Made by a program: the position numbers and the translations under genes. A stretch of DNA of 22,597 nt, from positions 1-22,597 of the forward strand of contig CAMLFP010000049.1 in assembly GCA_946479335.1 (NCBI GenBank), written 5' to 3'. This stretch comes from an uncultured Archangium sp. Its GTDB lineage: Bacteria; Myxococcota; Myxococcia; Myxococcales; Myxococcaceae. Position 1 is the first letter of the stretch; each line of letters starts with the position of its first letter. Below the pieces are notes generated by a model, which did not search any database, had not been told where the DNA came from, and worked only from the letters and a program-made list of their open reading frames with translations. Positions 7,734 to 15,325 of this stretch are shown here, one piece after another.

Positions 7734-8761
7734 GTCCAAAGCAAATGCGCGGTGTGATGCTGTCTCTCGTGGTGGTGCTGTGCGCCTGTGGCCCGTCGGC
7801 GCAGGTGGCGAAGCAGTCGGCCCTCGACGACACCAAGGCCTACGTCGCGTCGAACATCGACGCGCTGGTGACGGCCTCGACCGCGCTGTGCGCCGCCGCG
7901 CCCGCGCCTGACGCCGACGGGTGGAACGCGACCAACGACGCCACCGCCGTCGCGAACATGAAGGCGGAGTGGAAGAAGGCGCGCGCCGCGTACGAGCACG
8001 TGGAGGGCAGCATCGCGGTGCTCTTCGGCGGCCTCGATGTGTCGACCGACGAGCGCTACGACGGCTTCATCGAGAACGCCGGCGACGACAACCTCTTCGA
8101 CGACCAGGGCGTCACCGGCGTGCACGCCCTCGAGCGCATCCTCTGGAGCGACTCCATCCCCCAGTCGGTCATCGACTTCGAGTCGACGCTGCCGCACTAC
8201 AAGGCCGCCGCCTTCCCCGCGACGCAGCAGGAGGCCGACGACTTCAAGAACAAGCTGTGCGCGCGCCTCGTCACCGACGTGACGTCGATGAAGGCGCAGT
8301 ACGCGCCGCTGGCGCTCGACACCGCCGCCGCCTTCCGTGGCGTCATCGGCTCGATGAAGGAGCAGGTCGAGAAGACGACGCTGGCCTCCACCGGCCAGGA
8401 GGAGTCGCGCTACGCCCAGACGACGCTCGACGACATGCGCGCCAACCTCGAGGGCGGCCGCGTCACCTTCGACGCGTTCTCTCCGTGGATTGAGGTGGTC
8501 GCCGACCGGCAACTGGTGACCGACATCAGCGCGGGCTTCGGGCGCGTGGCCGCCGGTTACGCCGAGGTGAACGGCGCGGCGATTCCGGCGCCTCCCGCGA
8601 CGTGGAGCGCCACCAACCCGTCGGCGGAAGACCGCGCGACGCCCTTCGGCAAGCTGTACACGATGCTGGAGGTGGAGACGGCGCTCACCGGCAACAGCGT
8701 GGTGGCGAAGCTGAACACCGCGGCCGACAAGCTCGGCATCCCCCAACTCCCCGAGGAATGA
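7730..8761 (+). CDS. Imelysin-family lipoprotein (iron-regulated, EfeO-M75 superfamily)
   Basis: A 343-residue protein from a GTG overlapping the upstream stop. An ATG at 7745 is in frame, would remove five residues and gives an equally good signal; the overlap favours 7730. The lipobox is VLCAC (Cys20). The imelysin GxHxxE motif is present as GVHALERILW (Gly130, His132, Glu135), preceded by a helical segment with FIENAGDDNLF. Length and helical character fit a single imelysin domain, a four-helix-bundle fold. Imelysins bind iron or haem at the cell surface or periplasm and are often Fur-regulated; despite the M75 name, peptidase activity is not generally accepted. Context between two c-type cytochrome lipoproteins points to redox-assisted iron uptake. 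Confidence 0.92.
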   Translation: MSPKQMRGVMLSLVVVLCACGPSAQVAKQSALDDTKAYVASNIDALVTASTALCAAAPAPDADGWNATNDATAVANMKAEWKKARAAYEHVEGSIAVLFGGLDVSTDERYDGFIENAGDDNLFDDQGVTGVHALERILWSDSIPQSVIDFESTLPHYKAAAFPATQQEADDFKNKLCARLVTDVTSMKAQYAPLALDTAAAFRGVIGSMKEQVEKTTLASTGQEESRYAQTTLDDMRANLEGGRVTFDAFSPWIEVVADRQLVTDISAGFGRVAAGYAEVNGAAIPAPPATWSATNPSAEDRATPFGKLYTMLEVETALTGNSVVAKLNTAADKLGIPQLPEE

Positions 8762-8763
8762 CC

Positions 8764-9264
8764 ATGCGGTACGCCGTGCTTGGAGCCTGTGTGTTGTTGT
8801 CGTGCGTGCCTCCGCCGACGAACGAGGAGTGTCGCGAGGCCGCGCCCGGTGACACCAGCTTCATCGCGCTGGAGTGCAACTTCCAGGACTACGAGTCGTG
8901 GGAGGTCTCGCAGTTCGACGGCGGCTTCGTCGACGAGTCGCACCCCTCCGGCACGCGCTGGGTGTACCTGAACCATCGCCCCGCCGACGGCGGCACCGAG
9001 TGGCCGGTGGGCACCATCTTCGTGAAGGTCCTCGACTTCACCACCTTCGCCAGCGTGAAGCGCGGCGGCGGCTTCAACCCCGACGGCGCCATCGGCTGGG
9101 AGTGGTTCGAGCTCGAGTACGACGCCAACAACGCCACGCGCATCAAGTGGCGCGGCGTCGGCCCGCCCATCGGTGAGAACTATTCGGCCACCGGGCAGAC
9201 CTGCAACGCGTGCCACGTCGGCAGCGACAATGACCACGTGCTGACGCCCGCGTACCGGTTGTAG
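8764..9264 (+). CDS. Cytochrome P460-like mono-haem lipoprotein
   Basis: A 166-residue protein whose ATG lies 2 bp after the imelysin stop. The signal ends VLLSC (Cys14). The body is beta-rich with RWVYLNHRPADGG, GTIFVKVLDF and WEWFELEYD. A single haem c motif CNACH (147-151) sits at the extreme C-terminus followed by DNDHVLTPAYR. This late CxxCH followed by an 'x-x-VLTPAYR'-like tail is the cytochrome P460/c'-beta layout. True P460 enzymes oxidise hydroxylamine or bind NO; whether the Lys-haem cross-link residue is present cannot be decided by eye. In this operon it is more likely an electron acceptor or donor for the di-haem protein. I consider the family call likely and the role inferred. 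Confidence 0.8.
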   Translation: MRYAVLGACVLLSCVPPPTNEECREAAPGDTSFIALECNFQDYESWEVSQFDGGFVDESHPSGTRWVYLNHRPADGGTEWPVGTIFVKVLDFTTFASVKRGGGFNPDGAIGWEWFELEYDANNATRIKWRGVGPPIGENYSATGQTCNACHVGSDNDHVLTPAYRL

Positions 9265-9275
9265 CGTCGGGGGCC

Positions 9276-9794
9276 ATGACCCCGAACCCCGACGCGCCGG
9301 TGCAGCAGCAGAGCTGGTTTGGCCGTAACTGGAAGTGGCTGGTGCCCGTGGGGTGTCTCGTGCCGGTGCTGTGCTGCGGCACCTTCGGCGCGACGGTGTT
9401 CTTCGGCGTCACCAAGGCGATTCAAAGCAGCACCGCGTTTCATGAAGGGCTCACCCGCGCGAGCGCCAACGGCGAGGTGCAGGCGCTGCTCGGAACGCCG
9501 CTGGAGCCCGGCATGACCGTGACGGGGTCGCTCAACAACGGCGTCTCCAACTTCGACGCCGCCATCAAGGGGCCGAAGGGCGAGGGCACGCTGCACGTCG
9601 AAGGGCGCGAAGGCGGCGGCGCGATGACCTTCACCGCGCTCGAGGTGCGCGCTCAGGGCAAGGTCATCGACCTCCTCGCGCGCCCGCCCGGGCCTCCCGC
9701 GCGAGGTGACGACGGCCAGCCCGTGGACCCAGACGACGTCGATGATGGCGAAGACGGTGAAGCCGGCGACGACGTGCCGACGAAGCCCGAATGA
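9276..9794 (+). CDS. Coa1-like single-pass membrane protein
   Basis: A 172-residue protein starting 11 bp after the cytochrome gene. Residues about 17-46 form a hydrophobic helix (WLVPVGCLVPVLCCGTFGATV), preceded by a short polar cytoplasmic tail. The following segment, with repeated glycine-containing turns (AFHEGLTRASANGEVQALLG, PKGEGTLHVEG, MTFTALEVRAQGKVIDL), resembles the cytochrome-oxidase assembly factor Coa1/TIM21-like domain. The C-terminus is a strongly acidic Asp/Glu tail. Coa1 relatives in bacteria are of unknown role and often occur in non-respiratory contexts. Its stop overlaps the next ATG (ATGA). Position after three redox lipoproteins suggests the same transcript. Confidence 0.65.
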   Translation: MTPNPDAPVQQQSWFGRNWKWLVPVGCLVPVLCCGTFGATVFFGVTKAIQSSTAFHEGLTRASANGEVQALLGTPLEPGMTVTGSLNNGVSNFDAAIKGPKGEGTLHVEGREGGGAMTFTALEVRAQGKVIDLLARPPGPPARGDDGQPVDPDDVDDGEDGEAGDDVPTKPE

Positions 9795-10576
9795 CGATGC
9801 GCACACCGGAGTCGATGCCGATGCCCAGCCTGATGAGAGTCGTCGCCGCTGCCCTCGCGCTCTTCGGCGCTGCCTGTGTCACCGCCCCCGCGCCCACGCC
9901 GATGACCTCGGTGAAGCACGAGCTCGAGGGCGCGAAGGCGAAGTGCCTGGTGCTCTTCCTCCCCGGGCGCGGAGACGCCGCCGCCGACTTCGACAAGTAC
10001 GGCTTCGTGCAGGCCATGCGCGAGAAGGGCCTGTCGGTCGACACCGTCGCCGCTGACGCCACCGTCGGGTACTACATGCGCGGCCTCATGCCCGAGCAGT
10101 TCGAGCGCGACGTCGCCGCGCCCGCGCGTGAGAAGGGCTACGCGCAGACGTGGGTCATCGGCGCGTCGATGGGCGGCATGGGCACCGCGCTGTACTCGCG
10201 CTCGCACCCCGTCACCGGCGTGCTGATGGTCGCGCCGTTCCTCGGTGACCCCGGCATCGCCAGGGAGATCCGCGCGCAGGGCGGCCTCGCGAAGTGGAAG
10301 GCGCCGGAGAAACTCGAGGCCATCACCTCCGACACGTACCAGCGCGAGGTGTGGCGCTGGCTGCAGGCCGTGACGTCAGGCACGGAGCCGGGACCCGACA
10401 TCTACCTCGGCTGGGGCACCGAAGATTCGCTGGGGACGCAGGCCGCCGTGCTCGGCGCCGCGCTTCCGGAAGGGCACGTCATCACCGTGCCCGGCGGTCA
10501 TCGGTGGACCACGTGGAAGGTGATTCTCGACAAGTTCCTCGCTGACTCGGATTTCGCGCGCAGCTGCGCTCCGTGA
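9791..10576 (+). CDS. Alpha/beta hydrolase lipoprotein
   Basis: A 261-residue protein whose ATG at 9791 overlaps the upstream stop. Other in-frame ATGs at 9797, 9815, 9821 and 9833 would shorten the n-region; 9833 gives the neatest signal (MRVVAAALALFGAAC). The lipobox Cys is residue 29. The fold is a small alpha/beta hydrolase: LVLFLPGRGD (oxyanion region), nucleophile elbow GASMGG (Ser126), acid in WGTEDS (Asp212) and PGGH (His237). A complete catalytic triad is therefore present. Esterase or thioesterase activity at the envelope is likely; the substrate is unknown. It is the last gene of the plus-strand run, and no terminator with a T-tract follows. Confidence 0.85.
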   Translation: MTMRTPESMPMPSLMRVVAAALALFGAACVTAPAPTPMTSVKHELEGAKAKCLVLFLPGRGDAAADFDKYGFVQAMREKGLSVDTVAADATVGYYMRGLMPEQFERDVAAPAREKGYAQTWVIGASMGGMGTALYSRSHPVTGVLMVAPFLGDPGIAREIRAQGGLAKWKAPEKLEAITSDTYQREVWRWLQAVTSGTEPGPDIYLGWGTEDSLGTQAAVLGAALPEGHVITVPGGHRWTTWKVILDKFLADSDFARSCAP

Positions 10577-10840
10577 AGAAAGCCTGGAGTGGAGGCCCTT
10601 GAGGTCACTTCGCGCGGTGCTCGACCCGCGCTGGCGCCTCGATTCTGAGCGAACGCCGTAAGCGTGGAACGCACCGTTTTCACCACGCGCGAGCTCCCGC
10701 CCCTCGTCGTCCCCTGCCGCCAGTGGCTTCGCCACAGTGCCTTCGTTGCGGCCGCTGCGACGCCCTGCGATGGCCTGCGCCTCGACGACCAACGCGCGTG
10801 CACCAGGCTCCGCCTCGATAGACTCGCGGTCGTGCGTGGG

Positions 10841-11167
10841 ATGACCGAGCATCGATGGTTGCTGTTGCTGGTACTCTCACGAGTCTCCGCGGCCGAAGCT
10901 CCCGACGCGGGAGCGACCTCTGGTGCTCCGCACGTCGTTGAATCAGTCACCGTGAAGCGACGCGGCGTGGAGTGCTTCCAGCAACTCGTTCGCTACGAAG
11001 AGACCTGCATTCTCGGGAACGGCGCCGAAGCAAAGGCGTTCGACCGCGGCTGGGGCATCGACGACTTCTGGTCTCACGTTCTCGTTGTGCGGGAAGACGT
11101 TCACGTGTCGCTGCTTCAGGGTGGAGCGAGCCACCTCAACGAAGCGCTGACGAGGTCGCGTCGCTGA
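10841..11167 (+). CDS. Putative small secreted protein
   Basis: A tentative 108-residue protein. The ATG at 10841 follows an upstream GTG-rich stretch and gives a plausible Sec signal (MTEHRWLLLLVLSRVSAAEA, cut near Ala18). The remainder is soluble and contains two Cys (in GVECFQQL and EETCILG) and a WGIDDFWSH segment. I recognise no family. The last 32 bp overlap the 3' end of the convergent hydrolase gene. The composition is less extreme in third-position GC than the neighbours, so it may be acquired, decaying or spurious. The 264 bp before it (10577-10840) shows only a small hairpin, GTGGC-TTC-GCCAC at 10723-10735, and no gene. Confidence 0.4.
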   Translation: MTEHRWLLLLVLSRVSAAEAPDAGATSGAPHVVESVTVKRRGVECFQQLVRYEETCILGNGAEAKAFDRGWGIDDFWSHVLVVREDVHVSLLQGGASHLNEALTRSRR

Positions 11168-11906
11168 GTCGACCGAGCTGCTCCACCACGTCGGCGAACT
11201 CCTGCGGAGAAATCGAGTGCGCGAGACCCGCGTACTCACGCAGTTCTGCCGTGTAGCCAACGCTCTTCAGCTCGGCGACCGACTCACGCGCGCGCTGGAG
11301 CGGCACCACGAGATCCTCCGTGCCGTGAAACGCGATGACCGGCGGAAGCCTCGCCGGCCGCTGCACGGAGCTCGCCGCCGCTGACGGGTACAGCGCCGAG
11401 GGCAGCGTGCCGCCAATGGGCAGCGCTGCAATGATGTCGTCTGGGTTCGTGACCGCCAACGCGAACGACAAGAACCCACCCTGCGAGAACCCGGTCACTA
11501 GCGGCTTGCCCGACGTCGGCTTCGCGGCGACCAGCGCGCGCAGCAAGGTCGAGAGCCGCTCCGTCTCGCGCGTCACGACGTCGGCGCTCATGTTCGAGAG
11601 CGCCGTCGCGAACCACACGTACTTGCCACCGCGCGGGTAGCCATACGGGAGGATCAGCCGCGCCCGCTTCGGGTACCGCTGCAGCAGCTCCAGCATTCCC
11701 TCGGGGTCGCCGCCCATCGGGTGCAGCACCAGAATCATCGGCACGCGCTCGTCGTGGCGCGCGCCGCCCGTCATGTGCTCCAGGTAGCGCATCCCCGCGA
11801 GCTCGCCGGTGATGGTGCTCGGCTCCGGAGCCTCTGTGGGCGGTGGCGCCGCGGCCTTGCTGCACGCGCTGACGGCCAGACACACCCAGAGCACGCGAAC
11901 GTTCAT
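11136..11906 (-). CDS. Alpha/beta hydrolase lipoprotein (carboxylesterase/phospholipase-like)
   Basis: A 256-residue protein with signal ending AVSAC (Cys15) and a Pro/Glu linker. The core shows ILVLHPMGGDP, LILPYGYPRGG, nucleophile elbow GFSQGG (Ser141), the acid in FHGTEDLVVP (Asp198) and His230 (GLAHSIS). GFSQGG with this spacing is typical of the phospholipase/carboxylesterase (YpfH/PlcB-like) branch or of polyhydroxybutyrate-depolymerase-like esterases. It is predicted to act outside the inner membrane. It is transcribed away from marR's neighbour and does not obviously share an operon: 34 bp separate it from the marR stop, so read-through from marR is possible. The family is secure; the substrate is unknown. 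Confidence 0.88.
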   Translation of the reverse strand: MNVRVLWVCLAVSACSKAAAPPPTEAPEPSTITGELAGMRYLEHMTGGARHDERVPMILVLHPMGGDPEGMLELLQRYPKRARLILPYGYPRGGKYVWFATALSNMSADVVTRETERLSTLLRALVAAKPTSGKPLVTGFSQGGFLSFALAVTNPDDIIAALPIGGTLPSALYPSAAASSVQRPARLPPVIAFHGTEDLVVPLQRARESVAELKSVGYTAELREYAGLAHSISPQEFADVVEQLGRLSDATSSALR

Positions 11907-11940
11907 GCAGCGTCATCATGCGCCGAACGCGGTTCGTGTT

Positions 11941-12402
11941 TCAGGTGTTGCGACGCTCCTCATCGAGCGCCGCGGCGCAGCGCTGCAACAGCGCGTTGAG
12001 CTGCGCGACCTCGCTCTTCGACAGGTCCGACAGCATCTGTCGCTCGACGGCCTCCGCGGCGTCAGCGCCCGCGCGCACCACCTTCTGCCCGGCCTTCGTC
12101 AGCTCGCTCATGATGACCCGCCCATGCTCCGGGTGAGGCGTGCGCTTGATGAGCCCCTCGCGCTCCAGGTTCACGAGGATTCCCTGCATGCTCTGCGGCG
12201 TCACGAACGCGGCGCGCGCCAGCTCTGCGTTCGAGATGCGCGGGTTCCCCGCAATCGCCAGCAACACCGCGTTCTGGGCTGAGGTGACGCCGTGCTCCGC
12301 CAGCGCCGCGTCGAGGCGCAGCCGCAGGCGGTGCTGCGCAATCTTCAGGTTGTACCCGACGTAGTCGGTCGCGGCCCGCGGCGCGGGCGTTTGGCTTGAC
12401 AT
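11941..12402 (-). CDS. MarR-family transcriptional regulator
   Basis: A 153-residue winged-helix protein of normal MarR length. Recognition elements are clear: VTSAQNAVLLAIAGNP, SNAELARAAFVTPQSMQGIL (helix-turn-helix, about 58-77), then LEREGLIKRTPHPEHGRVIM as the wing. N- and C-terminal helices for dimerisation are present. The ATG at 12402 lies inside the first operator palindrome, so binding would block its own translation start region and promoter. No strong ribosome binding site precedes it. The divergent VOC gene is its probable target and autoregulation is likely. The inducing ligand is unknown; related MarR proteins respond to phenolics or oxidants. Confidence 0.92.
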   Translation of the reverse strand: MSSQTPAPRAATDYVGYNLKIAQHRLRLRLDAALAEHGVTSAQNAVLLAIAGNPRISNAELARAAFVTPQSMQGILVNLEREGLIKRTPHPEHGRVIMSELTKAGQKVVRAGADAAEAVERQMLSDLSKSEVAQLNALLQRCAAALDEERRNT

Positions 12403-12437
12403 ATAAGGTGCCTTATATAGTTATCAGGAGGCTGATA
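12401..12437. promoter_or_regulatory. Double MarR operator between marR and the VOC gene
   Basis: Two perfect inverted repeats lie side by side. The first is ATATAAGG-TG-CCTTATAT (12401-12418). The second is TATCAG-GAGG-CTGATA (12422-12437). Aligned on their centres, 12 of 18 positions agree, and the centres are 20 bp apart, about two helical turns. A TTGACA at 12396-12401 could be the -35 of the VOC promoter, in which case both sites cover its -10 region. The VOC gene has a strong AAAGGAG ribosome site at 12447-12453. Confidence 0.7.
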
Positions 12438-12459
12438 CTAAAACCCAAAGGAGCACTTC

Positions 12460-12825
12460 ATGACAACCCCCATCGGTCCCGACTTCATCGCCCTGCAGAT
12501 CCGCAATCTCGCGGAGTCCACGAAGTTCTACGTCAAGACCTTCGGCTTCGAGGCGGAGGCGAAGAGCCCGCCGGGCGCGGTGGTCTTCAAGACGCAGCCC
12601 ATCGCGTTGGCGCTCCGCGAGCCGCTGCGCCCGCTGCCTGAGAGTGGACCACTCGGCGTGGGGATGTCGCTGTGGATCGCGTGCAAGGACGCCGACGCGC
12701 TGCACGCCCTCGTCGTCGCGCGCGGCGGGCGCGTGTTGAGCCCGGTGAGTGAGGGGCCCTTTGGCCGCTTCTTCGTCGCCGCCGACCCCGACGGCTACGC
12801 GCTCACCTTCCACACCGCGAAGTAG
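12460..12825 (+). CDS. VOC-family (glyoxalase/bleomycin-resistance fold) protein
   Basis: A 121-residue protein with a single VOC domain made of two beta-alpha-beta-beta-beta units. Visible pieces are FIALQIRNLAESTKFYVKTFGF at the N-terminus and FFVAADPDGYALTFHT at the C-terminus. The first metal ligand, usually His in the opening strand, is Gln here (ALQI), so classical glyoxalase I activity is uncertain. Members act as lyases, dioxygenases or ligand-binding resistance proteins. The AAAGGAG site 6 bp upstream supports the start. It is divergent from marR and shares the operator region, so it is likely induced by the regulator's ligand. Its stop is one base from the dihydroorotase-like stop on the other strand. 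Confidence 0.9.
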   Translation: MTTPIGPDFIALQIRNLAESTKFYVKTFGFEAEAKSPPGAVVFKTQPIALALREPLRPLPESGPLGVGMSLWIACKDADALHALVVARGGRVLSPVSEGPFGRFFVAADPDGYALTFHTAK

Positions 12826-12826
12826 G

Positions 12827-14134
12827 TCAGTCGAACACCACGGGCTGACCGCCGGGCTGCCCCTGCAGCGCGCCGTCGCGCATCACGAAGCGGCCGCGCA
12901 CCACCGTCGCCATCGGCCAGCCCGTCACCTGCATGCCGTCGAACGGAGTCCACCCGCACTTCGACTTCGACCACTCGTTGGTGATGGTCTTCTTCGCGCT
13001 CAAGTCGACCAGCGTGAGGTCGCAGTCGTAGCCGGGCGCGAGGCGGCCCTTCGCGCGCATGCCGAACACGCGCGCCGGCCCCGCGGAGGTCAGGTCGACG
13101 AAGCGCTCCAGCGTCAGCCGCCCGGCGTTCACGTGGTTCAACATCAACGGCACCAGCGTCTGCACGCCCGGCATGCCCGACGGCGAGGCGGGCCAGGGCT
13201 TCGCCTTCTCCTCGAGCGAGTGCGGTGCGTGGTCGCTGCCCAGCACGTCGACGGCCCCATTCTGAATCGCCGCCCACAGCGCGCGCTGATGCCGCTCGTC
13301 GCGAATCGGCGGGTTCATCTGCGCCAGCGTGCCGAGGCGCTCGTAACACTCGGGCGCGGCCAGCGTGAGGTGCTGCGGGCAGACCTCGAAGCTCGCGAGG
13401 TGTTTGTTCTCAGACAGCAGCGGCACCTCGCCCGCCGTCGTCACGTGGAGGATGTGCAGGCGTCGCCCGGTCTCCTTCGCGAGCCGCAGCAGGTTGCGCG
13501 TCGAAATCACCGCGCAGTCTTCATCGCGCCACTCGGGGTGCAGCTTCACGTCGCCCGTGAAGAGGCCCTTGCGCTCCTGCAGCCGCGCCTCGTCTTCGCT
13601 GTGGCAGCAGATGCGCTTGCGGCCGCTCTGCATCACGCGGCGCTGGTTCTCGGGCTTGTCGACCAGCAGCGTGCCCGTCGAGGAGCCGCAGAACATCTTC
13701 ACGCCCGCGCACCCCTCGAGCGTCTCCCACGCGCCGAGGTGTTCGGCGTTCTCGTTGGTCGCGCCGATGAAGAAGCCGAAGTCGACCCACGACGTCTCCC
13801 TCGCGCGCGCCACCTTCCACGCGAGGCGCTCCGGCGAGTCGGTGTTGGGCTGCGTGTTGGGCATCTCGAAGAACGCGGTGACGCCGCCCAGCGCCGCGCA
13901 CGCACTGCCGCTGTGCAGGTCTTCCTTGTGCGTCAGCCCCGGCTCGCGGAAGTGGCACTGCGGGTCCACCACTCCGGGCAACACATGGAGCCCCTTCGCG
14001 TCGAAGACCTCCTTCGCCTGCGAGGCGTCGAACTTTCCCACCGCCGCGATGCGCCCGTCTTTCACCGCGACGTCGGCCTCCACCCGGCCCGAGGGAGTCA
14101 CGCACACGCCGTTGCGAATCAGCAGGTCGAACAT
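12827..14134 (-). CDS. Dihydroorotase-like amidohydrolase
   Basis: A 435-residue protein. The ATG at 14134 (MFDLLIRNG) is the natural start; the open frame reaches 14215 but the added residues are not family-like. Amidohydrolase motifs are DPQCHFREPGLTHK (57-70), the carbamylated-Lys position GVKMF (Lys146), His178 (CCHSE), HILHVTTAGE (His227/His230) and GSDHAPH (Asp301). The usual first-pair HxH is QxH (Gln59, His61). I recall the same Gln in the Bacteroidetes-type dihydroorotases that share HFREPGLTHK, so this is probably that subgroup rather than a dead enzyme. The reaction would be reversible cyclisation of carbamoyl-aspartate to dihydroorotate in pyrimidine synthesis; allantoinase or hydantoinase activity is an alternative. 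No other pyrimidine gene is nearby. Confidence 0.85.
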   Translation of the reverse strand: MFDLLIRNGVCVTPSGRVEADVAVKDGRIAAVGKFDASQAKEVFDAKGLHVLPGVVDPQCHFREPGLTHKEDLHSGSACAALGGVTAFFEMPNTQPNTDSPERLAWKVARARETSWVDFGFFIGATNENAEHLGAWETLEGCAGVKMFCGSSTGTLLVDKPENQRRVMQSGRKRICCHSEDEARLQERKGLFTGDVKLHPEWRDEDCAVISTRNLLRLAKETGRRLHILHVTTAGEVPLLSENKHLASFEVCPQHLTLAAPECYERLGTLAQMNPPIRDERHQRALWAAIQNGAVDVLGSDHAPHSLEEKAKPWPASPSGMPGVQTLVPLMLNHVNAGRLTLERFVDLTSAGPARVFGMRAKGRLAPGYDCDLTLVDLSAKKTITNEWSKSKCGWTPFDGMQVTGWPMATVVRGRFVMRDGALQGQPGGQPVVFD

Positions 14135-14192
14135 GGCCGTTTCATGCGCCCGTCGTCGCGGCAAGACAACCGGGTTTCGCAGCGTGGTTGCG

Positions 14193-14516
14193 CTACGCGC
14201 GGCGGGTGAAGCCACGCATCGTCAGGAACGCGCCGAGCGCGGCCAGCACCGCGAGCGCCTTCTCCTCGAGGAGCCCCGCGCTGTACGCGCCGGTCGACAG
14301 CCGGGTCGCGAGCAGCGCGCCGCCGAGGCCGCCCAGCCCGAGGCCGACGATGACGAAGGGCCAGTTCACCGTGATGCGCGGCGTCGCGGCGTCCATCACT
14401 TCGAGAATCACCTCCGCCGGGAGGCCACGCGACAGCAGCTCGATGCGCACCTCGGCGTCGCTGGCCCCGGCCTTCAAGCGTGCGCGCGCGAAGGCGATGT
14501 CGTCGGGCGTCGTCAT
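14193..14516 (-). CDS. Small two-helix membrane protein, unknown
   Basis: A 107-residue protein. The ATG at 14516 overlaps the upstream stop by 4 bp (ATGA), which decides the start. The first about 45 residues are an amphipathic, soluble helical segment (GASDAEVRIELLSRGLPAEVILEVM) of a type seen in short helical DNA- or protein-binding modules. Two hydrophobic helices follow, about 50-72 (WPFVIVGLGLGGLGGALLATRL) and 85-102, ending in a basic tail (TRRA). I do not recognise the family. It is the last gene of the four-gene thioredoxin operon. Confidence 0.7.
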   Translation of the reverse strand: MTTPDDIAFARARLKAGASDAEVRIELLSRGLPAEVILEVMDAATPRITVNWPFVIVGLGLGGLGGALLATRLSTGAYSAGLLEEKALAVLAALGAFLTMRGFTRRA

Positions 14517-15325
14517 GCGGTGAGGAAGTTCGCGGCGGTCTGCGCGACGGCGCGCGGGTCCTTCATCCAGCGGAAGTGCGGGTCTTGCCGCTGCGGCTCC
14601 GCGGGCGGCTCGACGTCGGCCCAGGTCACCTGCGCGTTGACCAGCTTGCGCACGAGGCGCTCCGTCGACGCGCGCGGCGCGTAGGTGTCGCCCTTCACGT
14701 GAATCGCCAGCACCTGCGGTGAGAACTGCTCCAGCGCGTGTTCCAGGCGGAAGGTGCCGGTGCGCGAGGCGTGCGCCCAGTCGATGATCAGGCGCTTGCC
14801 CTGCACTCCGCCGAAGCCCAGCGCGTCTCCGGGGAAGTAGCCCAGCACCCGCGCCACCGTGCCCGCGAACTGCGTGCTGAGGAGGATGCGGTACTTCTCG
14901 AGGCCGCTCCACGCCCGGAAGTGCACGGTGCCGGAGCCCACCACGATGACCTTCGCGCCCGGCGTGTGCCAGCGCGCGATGCCCGCTACCGAGAGCTGCC
15001 CGCCCAGCGAGTGCCCCAGCAGGTGCACCGGCCCCTGCGTCTTTCCGCGCAGCCACGCGAGGTGCGTCACCGTGTCGCCGAGGAGGTCTTCGTAGCCGTA
15101 GTCGACGCCGCGCCCGGCGCGCACGTTGGAGCTCGCGCCGCCGCGCAGCTCACTGACCAGCGCGGTGACGCCCAGCGCCGCCAGCGCCTCGCCCAGGCCG
15201 TCGTACTTGCGCGCGTCGACGCCCATCGCGGGCACCACCAGCACCGCCGCGCGCGGAGCCGTCGCCTCGAACAGCCGCGCCTCGCTGCGCGCGCCGCCGC
15301 CCAGCTCCATCGGCACCGGTGTCAT
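14513..15325 (-). CDS. Alpha/beta hydrolase (COG4757-like)
   Basis: A 270-residue protein with no signal peptide, so probably cytoplasmic. Motifs are VVPAMGVDARKYDGLGEALA, a SELRGGASS loop, VDYGYEDLL, the nucleophile elbow GHSLGG (Ser106), an acid candidate GDTYAP (Asp213) and His250 (DPHFRWM). The pattern of PAMGV and DYGYEDLL before GHSLGGQ fits the predicted hydrolase group COG4757. Its start overlaps the preceding DUF4412-like stop by 4 bp and its stop overlaps the next gene's ATG, so it is embedded in a tightly coupled operon. The substrate is unknown. Confidence 0.85.
   Translation of the reverse strand: MTPVPMELGGGARSEARLFEATAPRAAVLVVPAMGVDARKYDGLGEALAALGVTALVSELRGGASSNVRAGRGVDYGYEDLLGDTVTHLAWLRGKTQGPVHLLGHSLGGQLSVAGIARWHTPGAKVIVVGSGTVHFRAWSGLEKYRILLSTQFAGTVARVLGYFPGDALGFGGVQGKRLIIDWAHASRTGTFRLEHALEQFSPQVLAIHVKGDTYAPRASTERLVRKLVNAQVTWADVEPPAEPQRQDPHFRWMKDPRAVAQTAANFLTA

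Noticed and set aside
10723..10735. GTGGC-TTC-GCCAC hairpin as a copy of the MOSC palindrome family
   Set aside because: Only the TTC loop is shared with the hairpin at 5536-5548; the stems differ and it lacks the CCCTCTCCCC part.
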